A DNA stretch of 59,184 bases, taken from Lachnospiraceae bacterium (GTDB taxonomy: Bacteria; Bacillota; Clostridia; Lachnospirales; Lachnospiraceae). This document shows, piece after piece, positions 34,912 through 43,000 of the stretch. The notes beneath the pieces were generated by a model. The model saw only the letters and a program-made list of their open reading frames with translations. It was not told where the DNA came from and searched no databases. The position numbers were made by a program, and so were the translations under genes. The stretch spans positions 1-59,184 of the forward strand of contig JAEEUR010000003.1 of assembly GCA_016290595.1 (NCBI GenBank). The letters are read 5' to 3'. Numbering within the stretch: the first letter of the stretch is position 1; each line of letters opens with the position of its first letter.

Positions 34912-35754
34912 GTGATGAAAAAAATAATTGCGGTACTCATAATGCTTATCTGCGTTTTATCTGCCTGTACTTCACAAACAGAAAAGACGGTATCTCTTTA
35001 TGACACAAAAACACATGTAGATGTGCAGATAATTGTTCGCACTCTCAACGAACTTTTAGAAACCTACCCGTTTGTGATTGAGGGGACCTGTCTGGAAAAG
35101 AATTGGGATAAGGAGCAATCTGCCTTTACGGCAAAAATTGAAGTGGAAAGAATCTATCAGGGGGAACTGTCCGAAAAGGTGATTTTTTACAAAAGTACAT
35201 ATGATGCTTTTCCGGAAGGGAAAAGGTTGTTCCTTTTCGCTCAGAAGTGGGAATCCGTTTTTACAGGAGAAGAATCCTTTACCGGTATCCCGTTGGTGGA
35301 AGGTACGCAGGGATACAGTTCAAAATATGTAGACGGCATTGAGGGCTATAACGAACAGCTGTTAGTACAGGAAATAGAACAGGGAATGAAAACGCATTCC
35401 TTCTCGGGACAGGCGGTGATCGGTGCCTACATTCATTCCGATGATGTTGAGACGATCGTGAAAGAATCCCCTTACGTAGCAGAAGTCCTGATAACATCAG
35501 TCAGGGAGGGGCTCGCAGATGACAGGGACAGAGCTGACGTGCTCCTGGTCAATGCGCTGAAAGGGGAGATGGCCGGCAGCTTTGAAGTCGTGGTGCCGAA
35601 AGGAAGCGTAAAGACGGGAGGCAGGTATATTTTGATGCTGGATAAGCCTTCCGAGACATCGGTGTTCTATATTGTTTCCTCTCGTAACAGTATTCACCTC
35701 TATAGCGCGGAAGAAGCAGAGCGTGTAATGAAGGGAATAAAAGACCGCCAATAG
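34912..35754 (+). CDS. Lipoprotein with two NTR/TIMP-like or similar beta domains (family uncertain)
   Basis: Lipobox ICVLSAC; two repeats of (F/Y)VxE...VxxxxxGE(L/M)...(K/R)xxLxL pattern. Confidence 0.6.
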   Translation: MMKKIIAVLIMLICVLSACTSQTEKTVSLYDTKTHVDVQIIVRTLNELLETYPFVIEGTCLEKNWDKEQSAFTAKIEVERIYQGELSEKVIFYKSTYDAFPEGKRLFLFAQKWESVFTGEESFTGIPLVEGTQGYSSKYVDGIEGYNEQLLVQEIEQGMKTHSFSGQAVIGAYIHSDDVETIVKESPYVAEVLITSVREGLADDRDRADVLLVNALKGEMAGSFEVVVPKGSVKTGGRYILMLDKPSETSVFYIVSSRNSIHLYSAEEAERVMKGIKDRQ

Positions 35755-35790
35755 CCGACAATAAAGTGTATATACTGAAATACCTAACGG

Positions 35791-35836
35791 CGCATGCCTG
35801 CCGGCGGGATCTTCCCGCAGCAGGCATGCGTTTTTT
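35791..35836 (+). terminator. Rho-independent terminator after lipoprotein
   Basis: CGCATGCCTG-ccg-GCGGGAtctTCCCGC-ag-CAGGCATGCG-TTTTTT. Confidence 0.9.
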
Positions 35837-36036
35837 GTGTGGCACAGGCACTTCTCCGGAATAACGATCCATGGTATAATATTATATTCAAAGACGACGG
35901 GCGCTTAAAACGATCTGCCGGGATCACATCAGCACCCGGACTGCAGTAAATGGTTGCAACAACGAAAAAAGAATGACAAAAACAAGGCAAAGAGATTCAA
36001 CAAATCTTTAATAAGATAACTATGTATCTTTTTTGC

Positions 36037-36079
36037 ACCTCCAGGTTGGTTGGCGGACCATTGGCGCCTGGAGGTTTTT
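36037..36079 (+). terminator. Terminator-like hairpin
   Basis: ACCTCCAGG (36037-36045)/CCTGGAGGT (36067-36075) followed by T run. Confidence 0.65.
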
Positions 36080-36172
36080 CTTATTCTAACGCAAAAATGT
36101 TGGGAGAAATACCCACCCCAACATTTATTTATAAAACCTTTATTATACAACCAAATTTTTATAAAAAACCTC

Positions 36173-36222
36173 TTGACATATCAGGGTTACAGTTGTAAAC
36201 TGAAGGTGGTTTATAGCTGTAG
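36173..36222 (+). promoter_or_regulatory. blaI-like promoter and operators
   Basis: TTGACA-N17-TAAACT; TTACAGTTGTAA (36187-36198) between the boxes; related dyad TTATAGCTGTAG (36211-36222). Confidence 0.8.
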
Positions 36223-36292
36223 CCCTTTTGTAAACGGCAAAAAAGGGCAGAAAAAGATACAAAAATCTCAAAAGATTCAAGGAGAACGAAAG

Positions 36293-36688
36293 ATGAGTCC
36301 TGTCAATGATACGTTACGGATCGGACCGGCAGAAAACGCCTTTGCTCAGATCGTTTGGGATCATGCGCCGGTCAGTTCGGGAGAGCTGGTAAAAATATGT
36401 AAAGAAAGGCTGCTCTGGGCAAAATCAACCACCTATACGGTCCTGCGGCGCCTGTGCGAAAAAGGGATCTTCCGCAATGAAGACGGGATGGTTGCCGTAC
36501 TGATCAGCCGGGAAGCTTTTCAGGAGGCGCAGAGCGAACTGGTGGTAGCGGAGAGCTTCCGCGGATCCCTGCCGGCTTTTATTGCGGCTTTTACCGCGCG
36601 TAAAAAATTGAGTCAGGAGGAAATCGAGCAGATCCGGCGGATGATAGAAGACGCCGGAGAGGAGTCGCCGAAAGGAGGCCGATCATGA
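36293..36688 (+). CDS. BlaI/MecI/CopY family repressor (start refined from 36050)
   Basis: IGPAENAFAQIVWDHAPVSSGELV...WAKSTTYTVLRRLCEKGIF. Confidence 0.88.
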   Translation: MSPVNDTLRIGPAENAFAQIVWDHAPVSSGELVKICKERLLWAKSTTYTVLRRLCEKGIFRNEDGMVAVLISREAFQEAQSELVVAESFRGSLPAFIAAFTARKKLSQEEIEQIRRMIEDAGEESPKGGRS

Positions 36689-38673
36689 AAAATCTGTTTC
36701 TGATACTTTTAAACATCAGCCTTTCCGCCTCGGTCGTGGCGCTTTTCGTTATCTTGCTGCGCGCCGTCTTCCGGAAGGCGCCGCGCAGTCTGATTTGCGG
36801 CCTGTGGCTGCTGGTGGCGCTTCGGCTGTTGATTCCGGTGTTTCCGGAGAGCAGCTTCTCGCTGATTCCGAAGCAGCTGGGCGACGGCAGCATCGTCCGG
36901 GAAATAAGCGGTGAAACCGCAGAAAAACCTGATCAGATGGTCGTTTCGCAGAACAGCCCGTATCAGGAACCGTTTTGGACGCAGTACAATGCGTCGGGAA
37001 ACAGGACGGATCCCCTGCCGGAACAGCCAGGCCAGGTTTCTTCCGCAGAAAAGCAGCCGGCGGCTCAAAATCCCGTGACAGAGCCGGGAAAAACAAAGGT
37101 GGAAATCCTGACGGCTCTGTCAGCAGTGTGGCTGGTCGGCGCGGGGCTGATGCTGCTGTATACGGTGTTCAGCTATCTGCACATCTGGAAACAGACAAGA
37201 ACCGCCGTCTGGCAGGGCGAAAACGTCTTCCTTTGCGACGCGGCAGCCTCGCCTTTCCTTTTCGGGCTGTTCAGGCCCAGAATATACCTCCCCTTCGGGA
37301 TGAAGGAAGAGGCGCGGGAGTGCGTGCTGGCGCATGAAAAGGCACACATCAGGCGGATGGATCCGTTCTGGAAGCTGCTGGGCTTCCTGCTGCTTGCGCT
37401 GCACTGGTTTAATCCGATCCTCTGGCTTTCCTTTGCCCTGTTCAGCCGGGATATCGAAAGAGCCTGCGACGAGCGGGTGATCCGGAACGCATCTCTGGAA
37501 TACCGGAAGACGTATTCCGCCACGCTTTTGTCTGTCGGCGCGTTCTCACGGAGTCTGCGTGCCTGCCCCCTGGCTTTCGGCGGACTCAGTGTGATGAGCC
37601 GCATCCGGGCGGTCCTGAATTATCGGAAGCCGTCCTTCTGGCTGGTCTGTCTGCTGGCGGTGGGGATGATCGTTGTTTCGGCAGGCGCACTGACGAATCC
37701 CAAAGGAAATGAAGGGGAACAAATCCCGGCGGAGAGTGTTCCGGAAAGCACAGAGGCGCATCGGGTCTCTTCAGACGATGCAAATTCGCTCCCGGATGAA
37801 AGGGAAGCAAAAACAACACAAACACCGAGCGAATCTCTGCCGCAGTCCGATTCACCGATCATTACGATGTCGTATATACGGTATACCCCGGAAGAGGCTA
37901 TGGCAAATGCCACGCATATTATTAATGCGAGGTACGAAAAAAAAGAAATATACGGGTGGCACGGATATCAAGGGTATTACTATGTTTTTGAGCCGGTAAG
38001 TATTATTAAAGGGACGCTGGAAGAGAGTGACAGAAAAAAGATAATTGTTGTTCCAATCATGGAAACGATTGATGACAATAATATTGATAAACAGGACCCG
38101 TTTGAACCCGGTACTCTATATTTACTCTGCCTTGAGAAACACAAAGGGGTTTATAGTGAATATAACAAATATTGTCAGTTGAGCAAATGGACGGTTTCAG
38201 AAAAGGATGAGGACTGGAATGATTATCAAAATAAAGCATTAGTGATTTCAAAAGACACAAATAGTACGCCAGATTATTATGGTACGCCCTATACAGAGTC
38301 CCAAAATGTGAAAGAAATAGCAGATTATGCCACCGCTGTTTTTGTAGTAAGGATAGATTCTGTCTTTACAGAAGGTTACATTAGCCCGACAACAGTATAC
38401 AGATGTACGGTTACAAAGACCGTTCGCAACACACCGAACAACGGAGGCAAAATCCTGATAACGCTTTTTGACAATACTGTTCAAATCGGCGAAGAATACC
38501 TGATTCTTCTGGCAGAAGTCTCGGAAAGTTCAAAAATTTATGCCCTGGCAGCCAGAGAAAACGCGGTCTTTTCTCTGGAAGAAATCGCAGAGAATGCTGC
38601 TATTGCGGAGCTGTATGCACAGGCAGAAGAATATACAGCATCTGAATCCGGGACAACGGTCCCCGATCCGTAA
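36685..38673 (+). CDS. BlaR1-like M56 metalloprotease sensor with C-terminal extracellular tandem beta domains
   Basis: ECVLAHEKAHIRRMDPFWKLLGFLLLALHWFNPILWLSFALFSRDIERACDE (HExxH M56); ATG overlaps blaI end. Confidence 0.88.
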   Translation: MKNLFLILLNISLSASVVALFVILLRAVFRKAPRSLICGLWLLVALRLLIPVFPESSFSLIPKQLGDGSIVREISGETAEKPDQMVVSQNSPYQEPFWTQYNASGNRTDPLPEQPGQVSSAEKQPAAQNPVTEPGKTKVEILTALSAVWLVGAGLMLLYTVFSYLHIWKQTRTAVWQGENVFLCDAAASPFLFGLFRPRIYLPFGMKEEARECVLAHEKAHIRRMDPFWKLLGFLLLALHWFNPILWLSFALFSRDIERACDERVIRNASLEYRKTYSATLLSVGAFSRSLRACPLAFGGLSVMSRIRAVLNYRKPSFWLVCLLAVGMIVVSAGALTNPKGNEGEQIPAESVPESTEAHRVSSDDANSLPDEREAKTTQTPSESLPQSDSPIITMSYIRYTPEEAMANATHIINARYEKKEIYGWHGYQGYYYVFEPVSIIKGTLEESDRKKIIVVPIMETIDDNNIDKQDPFEPGTLYLLCLEKHKGVYSEYNKYCQLSKWTVSEKDEDWNDYQNKALVISKDTNSTPDYYGTPYTESQNVKEIADYATAVFVVRIDSVFTEGYISPTTVYRCTVTKTVRNTPNNGGKILITLFDNTVQIGEEYLILLAEVSESSKIYALAARENAVFSLEEIAENAAIAELYAQAEEYTASESGTTVPDP

Positions 38674-38850
38674 GATAAGCGTATTTAGAATGAAAAAAAG
38701 AACGGTCTCATATCACAGAAAGAGAACATAAAGGACCAAATTTGCAGATGAATGCGCTTATACAGAAAAGAAATATCAAGACAAGGGGGATATAATGCGA
38801 TTACAGAACATACTGTGGAAAAGACTTCCCCCATATTGCAGGGGGATGCT

Positions 38851-39117
38851 ATGCAAAAAATAGAAAAATACAGAATTTGGCTTAAATGGAGGTTCTATAT
38901 TGCATCACCGGGCGTTATTGTGTTTTTGTTAGGGTCTCTGTTATGGAACAAGTGGCTGGCTCTTGCAGGGCTGAATTTATTACTGGCGGCCAATATCGTC
39001 AAAATCTGTTTATGGCGCTGCCCCTGCTGTAATAAGCCGATCGGGTGGGTGCCAACCCTGCGAGGAAAATACCCGTATAAGTGTACCTATTATGGGCAGG
39101 AATTTATGCTGAAATAA
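38851..39117 (+). CDS. Small membrane protein with zinc-ribbon-like C-terminus
   Basis: Two hydrophobic segments; CPCCNKPIG...YKCTYYGQEF; internal ATG of track ORF 38752. Confidence 0.5.
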   Translation: MQKIEKYRIWLKWRFYIASPGVIVFLLGSLLWNKWLALAGLNLLLAANIVKICLWRCPCCNKPIGWVPTLRGKYPYKCTYYGQEFMLK

Positions 39118-39191
39118 AGGGGAAGAGAACAATGATTATGGGGTTAAAGAGGGGATAAAAAGGGTTCAGAATATAAGAAAATAAAGGCGCG

Positions 39192-39224
39192 AGTGCAAAG
39201 CATTGTGATGTTTTGCACTTTTTT
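39192..39224 (+). terminator. Rho-independent terminator
   Basis: AGTGCAAA...TTTGCACT-TTTTT. Confidence 0.75.
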
Positions 39225-39247
39225 ATTCGGCGGAGGCAGACGGCCGC

Positions 39248-39316
39248 TATCGGCTGAATAAAAACGAGTTTGCGTGAGAAAAACACCTTGATAAACAGCC
39301 GATAAGGCGTTATACT
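39248..39316 (+). promoter_or_regulatory. fic promoter with split inverted repeat
   Basis: TTGATA (39288)-N17-TATACT (39311); TATCGGCTG (39248-39256)/CAGCCGATA (39296-39304). Confidence 0.65.
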
Positions 39317-39344
39317 TATCCTGTAAAGGAAAAGGAGTTGCATC

Positions 39345-40232
39345 ATGGATTACACGTCGGTCAGAGAAACAGCAGAAAAATGGGGGATCACGGAACGGGT
39401 CGTCCGTGGATACTGCGCAGACGGAAGGATCGAGGGGGCCTATCTGAAGGGAAAAACCTGGAATATCCCGGAAAATGCAGAGAAACCGGCCCGAAAAGAA
39501 AGGCAGCGGCTGATCCCGGCAGATCTTCTCGGTCGGCTGCGGCTGGAAAAGGAGCAGGGAATATCCGGCGGGATCTATCATAAGATCCAGATCGAGATGA
39601 CTTATAATTCAAATCATATGGAAGGCAGCTGCCTGACACACGAGCAGACACGGTTCATCTTTGAAACAAATACGGTCGGAGTAACGGACGGGGACGTCCG
39701 TGTGGACGATATCATAGAGACGGTAAACCATTTTCGCTGTATCGACGCCGTGATCGGGTGGGCGGAGCGTCCGCTTTCTGAAAATATGCTCAAACAGCTG
39801 CACCGGATGCTAAAAACCGAAACGGCGGACAGCCGGAAAAAATGGTTCGCCGTTGGAGAATACAAACGGGTAGTGAACGAGGTCGGCGGCCTGCCTACGG
39901 TTTCGCCCAGGGAGGTGCCGGCAAGAATGAAGGCGCTGATGGCAGACTATCGGTCTCTGCATAAGCCGGAACTGGATGATCTGCTGGAGTTTCATTACCG
40001 CTTTGAACGGATCCACCCCTTCCAGGACGGAAACGGCCGGATCGGGCGGCTGATCCTGTTGAAAGAATGCCTGAAAAACGGGATCGTTCCGTTTATCATA
40101 GAAGACGAGATGAAATGGTATTATTACCGCGGACTGCGCGAATGGGAAAAGGAGCGCGGTTTTCTGCGGGAGACCTGTCTGGCGGCGCAGGACCGCTTCC
40201 GGGCCTGGATGGAATATTTTGAACTGCATTGA
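39345..40232 (+). CDS. Fic family protein with N-terminal HTH
   Basis: HPFQDGNGRIGRL Fic motif; SNHMEG inhibitory motif; N-terminal helix-turn-helix-like segment. Confidence 0.92.
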   Translation: MDYTSVRETAEKWGITERVVRGYCADGRIEGAYLKGKTWNIPENAEKPARKERQRLIPADLLGRLRLEKEQGISGGIYHKIQIEMTYNSNHMEGSCLTHEQTRFIFETNTVGVTDGDVRVDDIIETVNHFRCIDAVIGWAERPLSENMLKQLHRMLKTETADSRKKWFAVGEYKRVVNEVGGLPTVSPREVPARMKALMADYRSLHKPELDDLLEFHYRFERIHPFQDGNGRIGRLILLKECLKNGIVPFIIEDEMKWYYYRGLREWEKERGFLRETCLAAQDRFRAWMEYFELH

Positions 40233-40291
40233 GATATTCTCTTCTAAATCCGTAATATAAGGGTAAAAGACCCGGAAAGGAGGGCAGACGC

Positions 40292-40849
40292 TTGGAAGAT
40301 AAGAAAATCGTAGACCTGTTCTTTGAGCGCTCGGAGCAGGGGATCGCCGAACTGTCGGAAAAATACGGCCCCCTCCTGAACAGAATCGCCGAAAACATCC
40401 TGGGCAGCCGGCAGGACGCCGAGGAGTGCGTGAACGACACGTATCTGGCCGTCTGGAACACGGTGCCGCCGAAGCGGCCGGACCCGCTCGTCAGCTACGT
40501 GTGCCGCATCGTCCGCAATCTGGCCCTCAAAAAGTACCACGCAAACACCGCGAAAAAGCGGAACAGCACGTACGACGTGGCGCTGGAGGAGATCGCGGAC
40601 TGCTTCCCTGCCGCCGCTTCCGTGGAGGAGGCGCTGGAGGCGAAGGAGACGGCGGCCCTCATCAACGCTTTCCTGGAGACGCTGGACGAGGCGGGCCGGG
40701 TCCTGTTCGTGCGGCGCTGGTGGTATTCCGAGTCGATAGAGGCGCTGGCCGCGCTGTTTCAGACGAGCCGGCACAACGTTTCGGTGCGGCTGTCCCGCAT
40801 CCGGAAGGCCCTGAAGAAGTACCTGGAAAAGGAGGGAGTATCCTTATGA
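40292..40849 (+). CDS. ECF-type RNA polymerase sigma factor
   Basis: Sigma-70 region 2 QDAEECVNDTYLAVWNTVPP and region 4 ALFQTSRHNVSVRLSRIRKALKKYL. Confidence 0.9.
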   Translation: MEDKKIVDLFFERSEQGIAELSEKYGPLLNRIAENILGSRQDAEECVNDTYLAVWNTVPPKRPDPLVSYVCRIVRNLALKKYHANTAKKRNSTYDVALEEIADCFPAAASVEEALEAKETAALINAFLETLDEAGRVLFVRRWWYSESIEALAALFQTSRHNVSVRLSRIRKALKKYLEKEGVSL

Positions 40850-42378
40850 AGAAAGAAAAAGTATCCGAAGTCATCTCGCAGATCGATGATAAATATATTG
40901 CGGAGGCGGCCGCCTTTGCGGGCGGGCAGGAGGCATCCGGCGTGCGTGCGGCGCAGGAAAATGCGGCCGGGAAAAAGCCGCTTCGCTTCCGTTTCGGACT
41001 GGCGGCGGCCTGTCTGGCGGCGGTGCTGCTGATCGGGACCGGCGCCTTTGCCATCCGCGCCGAAGCGAAGGAATATCACGCAGCCATCCTGTTTTTTGAG
41101 GAAAACGGCCTGTCCGCGGAAGGCCTTTCGCGCGCCGAGATCAAGGCGGTCTACCGGGATATCACCACGAAGAGCTTTACTTACGGCAAAACGGCCGAGG
41201 TGATAAAGCAGGCGGTTCCCGGCTTTGAGATCGCGCAGAAGGAGCCGACGCCCGAGGAGCTGGCCCTCGCATGGCAGCAGAAGACGCAGATCGTCGACGG
41301 GTTCGATCCCGCCGTCGATCCCCGCCTGGGGCCCGGCATCCGCTATATACGGGAGGAAGTGCACCGGGAGACCTGGAATGAACAGACCGGCAGCTTTGAA
41401 AAGAGCATCCTGAAATGCTACCGGGACCGGCAGCTCGTCTGGACGGCGGAATTTACGTTTTTCTGGGTGACCGGCTGCGAGCATCTTTCGGAAGGGACCG
41501 TGGTCTGGGGACAGACGCCCCCTTTGTCTTCCGCGCAGAAAAGACTTTTGTGGCTCGCTTTCGTGGATGAGAGCGGGAAGATCCTCTGGCAGCAGTGCTA
41601 CGATCACGCTTTTACGGACGAGTATGCGGCAGCCGTGCTGGAAAACGACGACGGGACCTGGGCCGTCATCAGCCGGGGCGATCTGAAATTCGTGTGCCTC
41701 GTTACCGTGGACCGGAACGGGAAAGAGCTGAGCTTCCGAAAGACGGAAGTGGGCAATCTCGGGATCTGGAACGCGGCGCGGTTCGGGGACGGGTATATCC
41801 TGCATCTGGGCAGCTATATTGAAGGAGATTACGCGCACCTGTACCGGATGGACCGGGAGGGGAATCTGACCGAAAATTTCTTCTATGAGGGCGACGGCTG
41901 CACGTATCATATCGTGGATATGGCGGAGTTCGGTGGACAGGTGTATCTTTCCACCTATGCGGTGCCGGAGCAGAACGCGCCCGGCTTCGGACGCGAGGAG
42001 ATCGCGGATATTCTGGAGTATGCTTTTAACAGGATGCAGGAAGGATGGGAACCCAACGACGCGTTAATGTTTTCCGACGAAGAACTGATCCGCCGCGTCC
42101 GGGACAACTATACGGCGGTCCTTCTGATCTGCGATCCGGAGGGCGGCGCGCCGCAGACCTTCTGGTCCGTGAACGGGTCCCGGGGCGGAAAGCTGGCCGC
42201 AAGCGACGGCGGGCAGTTGGAATGGGACGTGGAGAGCATCGTTTACGCGTTCTATTCGCCGGCGACCAGCGCGTTTTCCATCGGCGGCAGCTGCAGCGTG
42301 TTCCGCTACACCTTTAATGCGGAGGGCGGCCTGACCGGCCAGACGGAGACCGGAGAAACGGCGAGTTTTCAGAGATAA
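40846..42378 (+). CDS. Membrane-anchored anti-sigma-like protein with large extracytoplasmic domain (start refined from 40426)
   Basis: ATGA overlap with sigma stop; one TM (FGLAAACLAAVLLIGTGAFAI) then about 430 aa outside. Confidence 0.7.
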   Translation: MKKEKVSEVISQIDDKYIAEAAAFAGGQEASGVRAAQENAAGKKPLRFRFGLAAACLAAVLLIGTGAFAIRAEAKEYHAAILFFEENGLSAEGLSRAEIKAVYRDITTKSFTYGKTAEVIKQAVPGFEIAQKEPTPEELALAWQQKTQIVDGFDPAVDPRLGPGIRYIREEVHRETWNEQTGSFEKSILKCYRDRQLVWTAEFTFFWVTGCEHLSEGTVVWGQTPPLSSAQKRLLWLAFVDESGKILWQQCYDHAFTDEYAAAVLENDDGTWAVISRGDLKFVCLVTVDRNGKELSFRKTEVGNLGIWNAARFGDGYILHLGSYIEGDYAHLYRMDREGNLTENFFYEGDGCTYHIVDMAEFGGQVYLSTYAVPEQNAPGFGREEIADILEYAFNRMQEGWEPNDALMFSDEELIRRVRDNYTAVLLICDPEGGAPQTFWSVNGSRGGKLAASDGGQLEWDVESIVYAFYSPATSAFSIGGSCSVFRYTFNAEGGLTGQTETGETASFQR

Positions 42379-42451
42379 ATAAAATTGTTGTAAGATTTTT
42401 CCTCTTTCCAACGAATTATAAACAGAAAGGATCCTTTTTTCGGAGGGCGCT

Positions 42452-43000
42452 ATGCGGGAGCAGGAGCTCTTTAACCTGATACGGCAAGACCCGAACAGCG
42501 GCTTTGAAAAGCTGATGCGTGAGTACGGCGAGCTGGCGGCTTCCGTGGCGCGGGGCCTTCTGCTTCCGGCCGGATTGGATGAGGCGGACGTGGAGGACTG
42601 CCTGGCGGAAAGCCTGGTCGAACTGTACCGGAAACGGGACGGGCTGGATCCGGAAAAAGGGAGCCTGAAGGCGCTTTTCTGCAGTATCGCGCGGCACAAG
42701 GCACTGGATAAGCTCCGCAGCCGCCGGGAGAGCGTCCCGCTGGAATCGCTTCCGGAGCGGCCGGACGGGCTGTCTCTGGAGGAGCGCTTCGCTGAAGAGG
42801 ATCTGCGCGAAAGAGTCCTGGCAGCGGTAAAGGCGCTGCCGGAGCCGGAGCGGGAGATCCTTCTGCGGAAGTACTATCTGGGGCAGAGCTCGAAGGAGAT
42901 CGCCGAAAAGCTGGGATTGAAGCCCGGAACGGTGGACGTCAAGGCGCACCGCGCCGTGCGGATCCTGAAGGCCAGACTGGGGGAAGAGGAAAATGAGTGA
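42452..43000 (+). CDS. ECF-type RNA polymerase sigma factor (second)
   Basis: Region 2 and region 4 (YYLGQSSKEIAEKLGLKPGTVDVKAHRAVRILKARL). Confidence 0.9.
   Translation: MREQELFNLIRQDPNSGFEKLMREYGELAASVARGLLLPAGLDEADVEDCLAESLVELYRKRDGLDPEKGSLKALFCSIARHKALDKLRSRRESVPLESLPERPDGLSLEERFAEEDLRERVLAAVKALPEPEREILLRKYYLGQSSKEIAEKLGLKPGTVDVKAHRAVRILKARLGEEENE

Noticed and set aside
40426-40845. 140-codon upstream extension of the first anti-sigma ORF across the sigma gene
   Set aside because: Alternative frame inside the sigma gene; a proper RBS and ATG at 40846 with ATGA overlap mark the real start.
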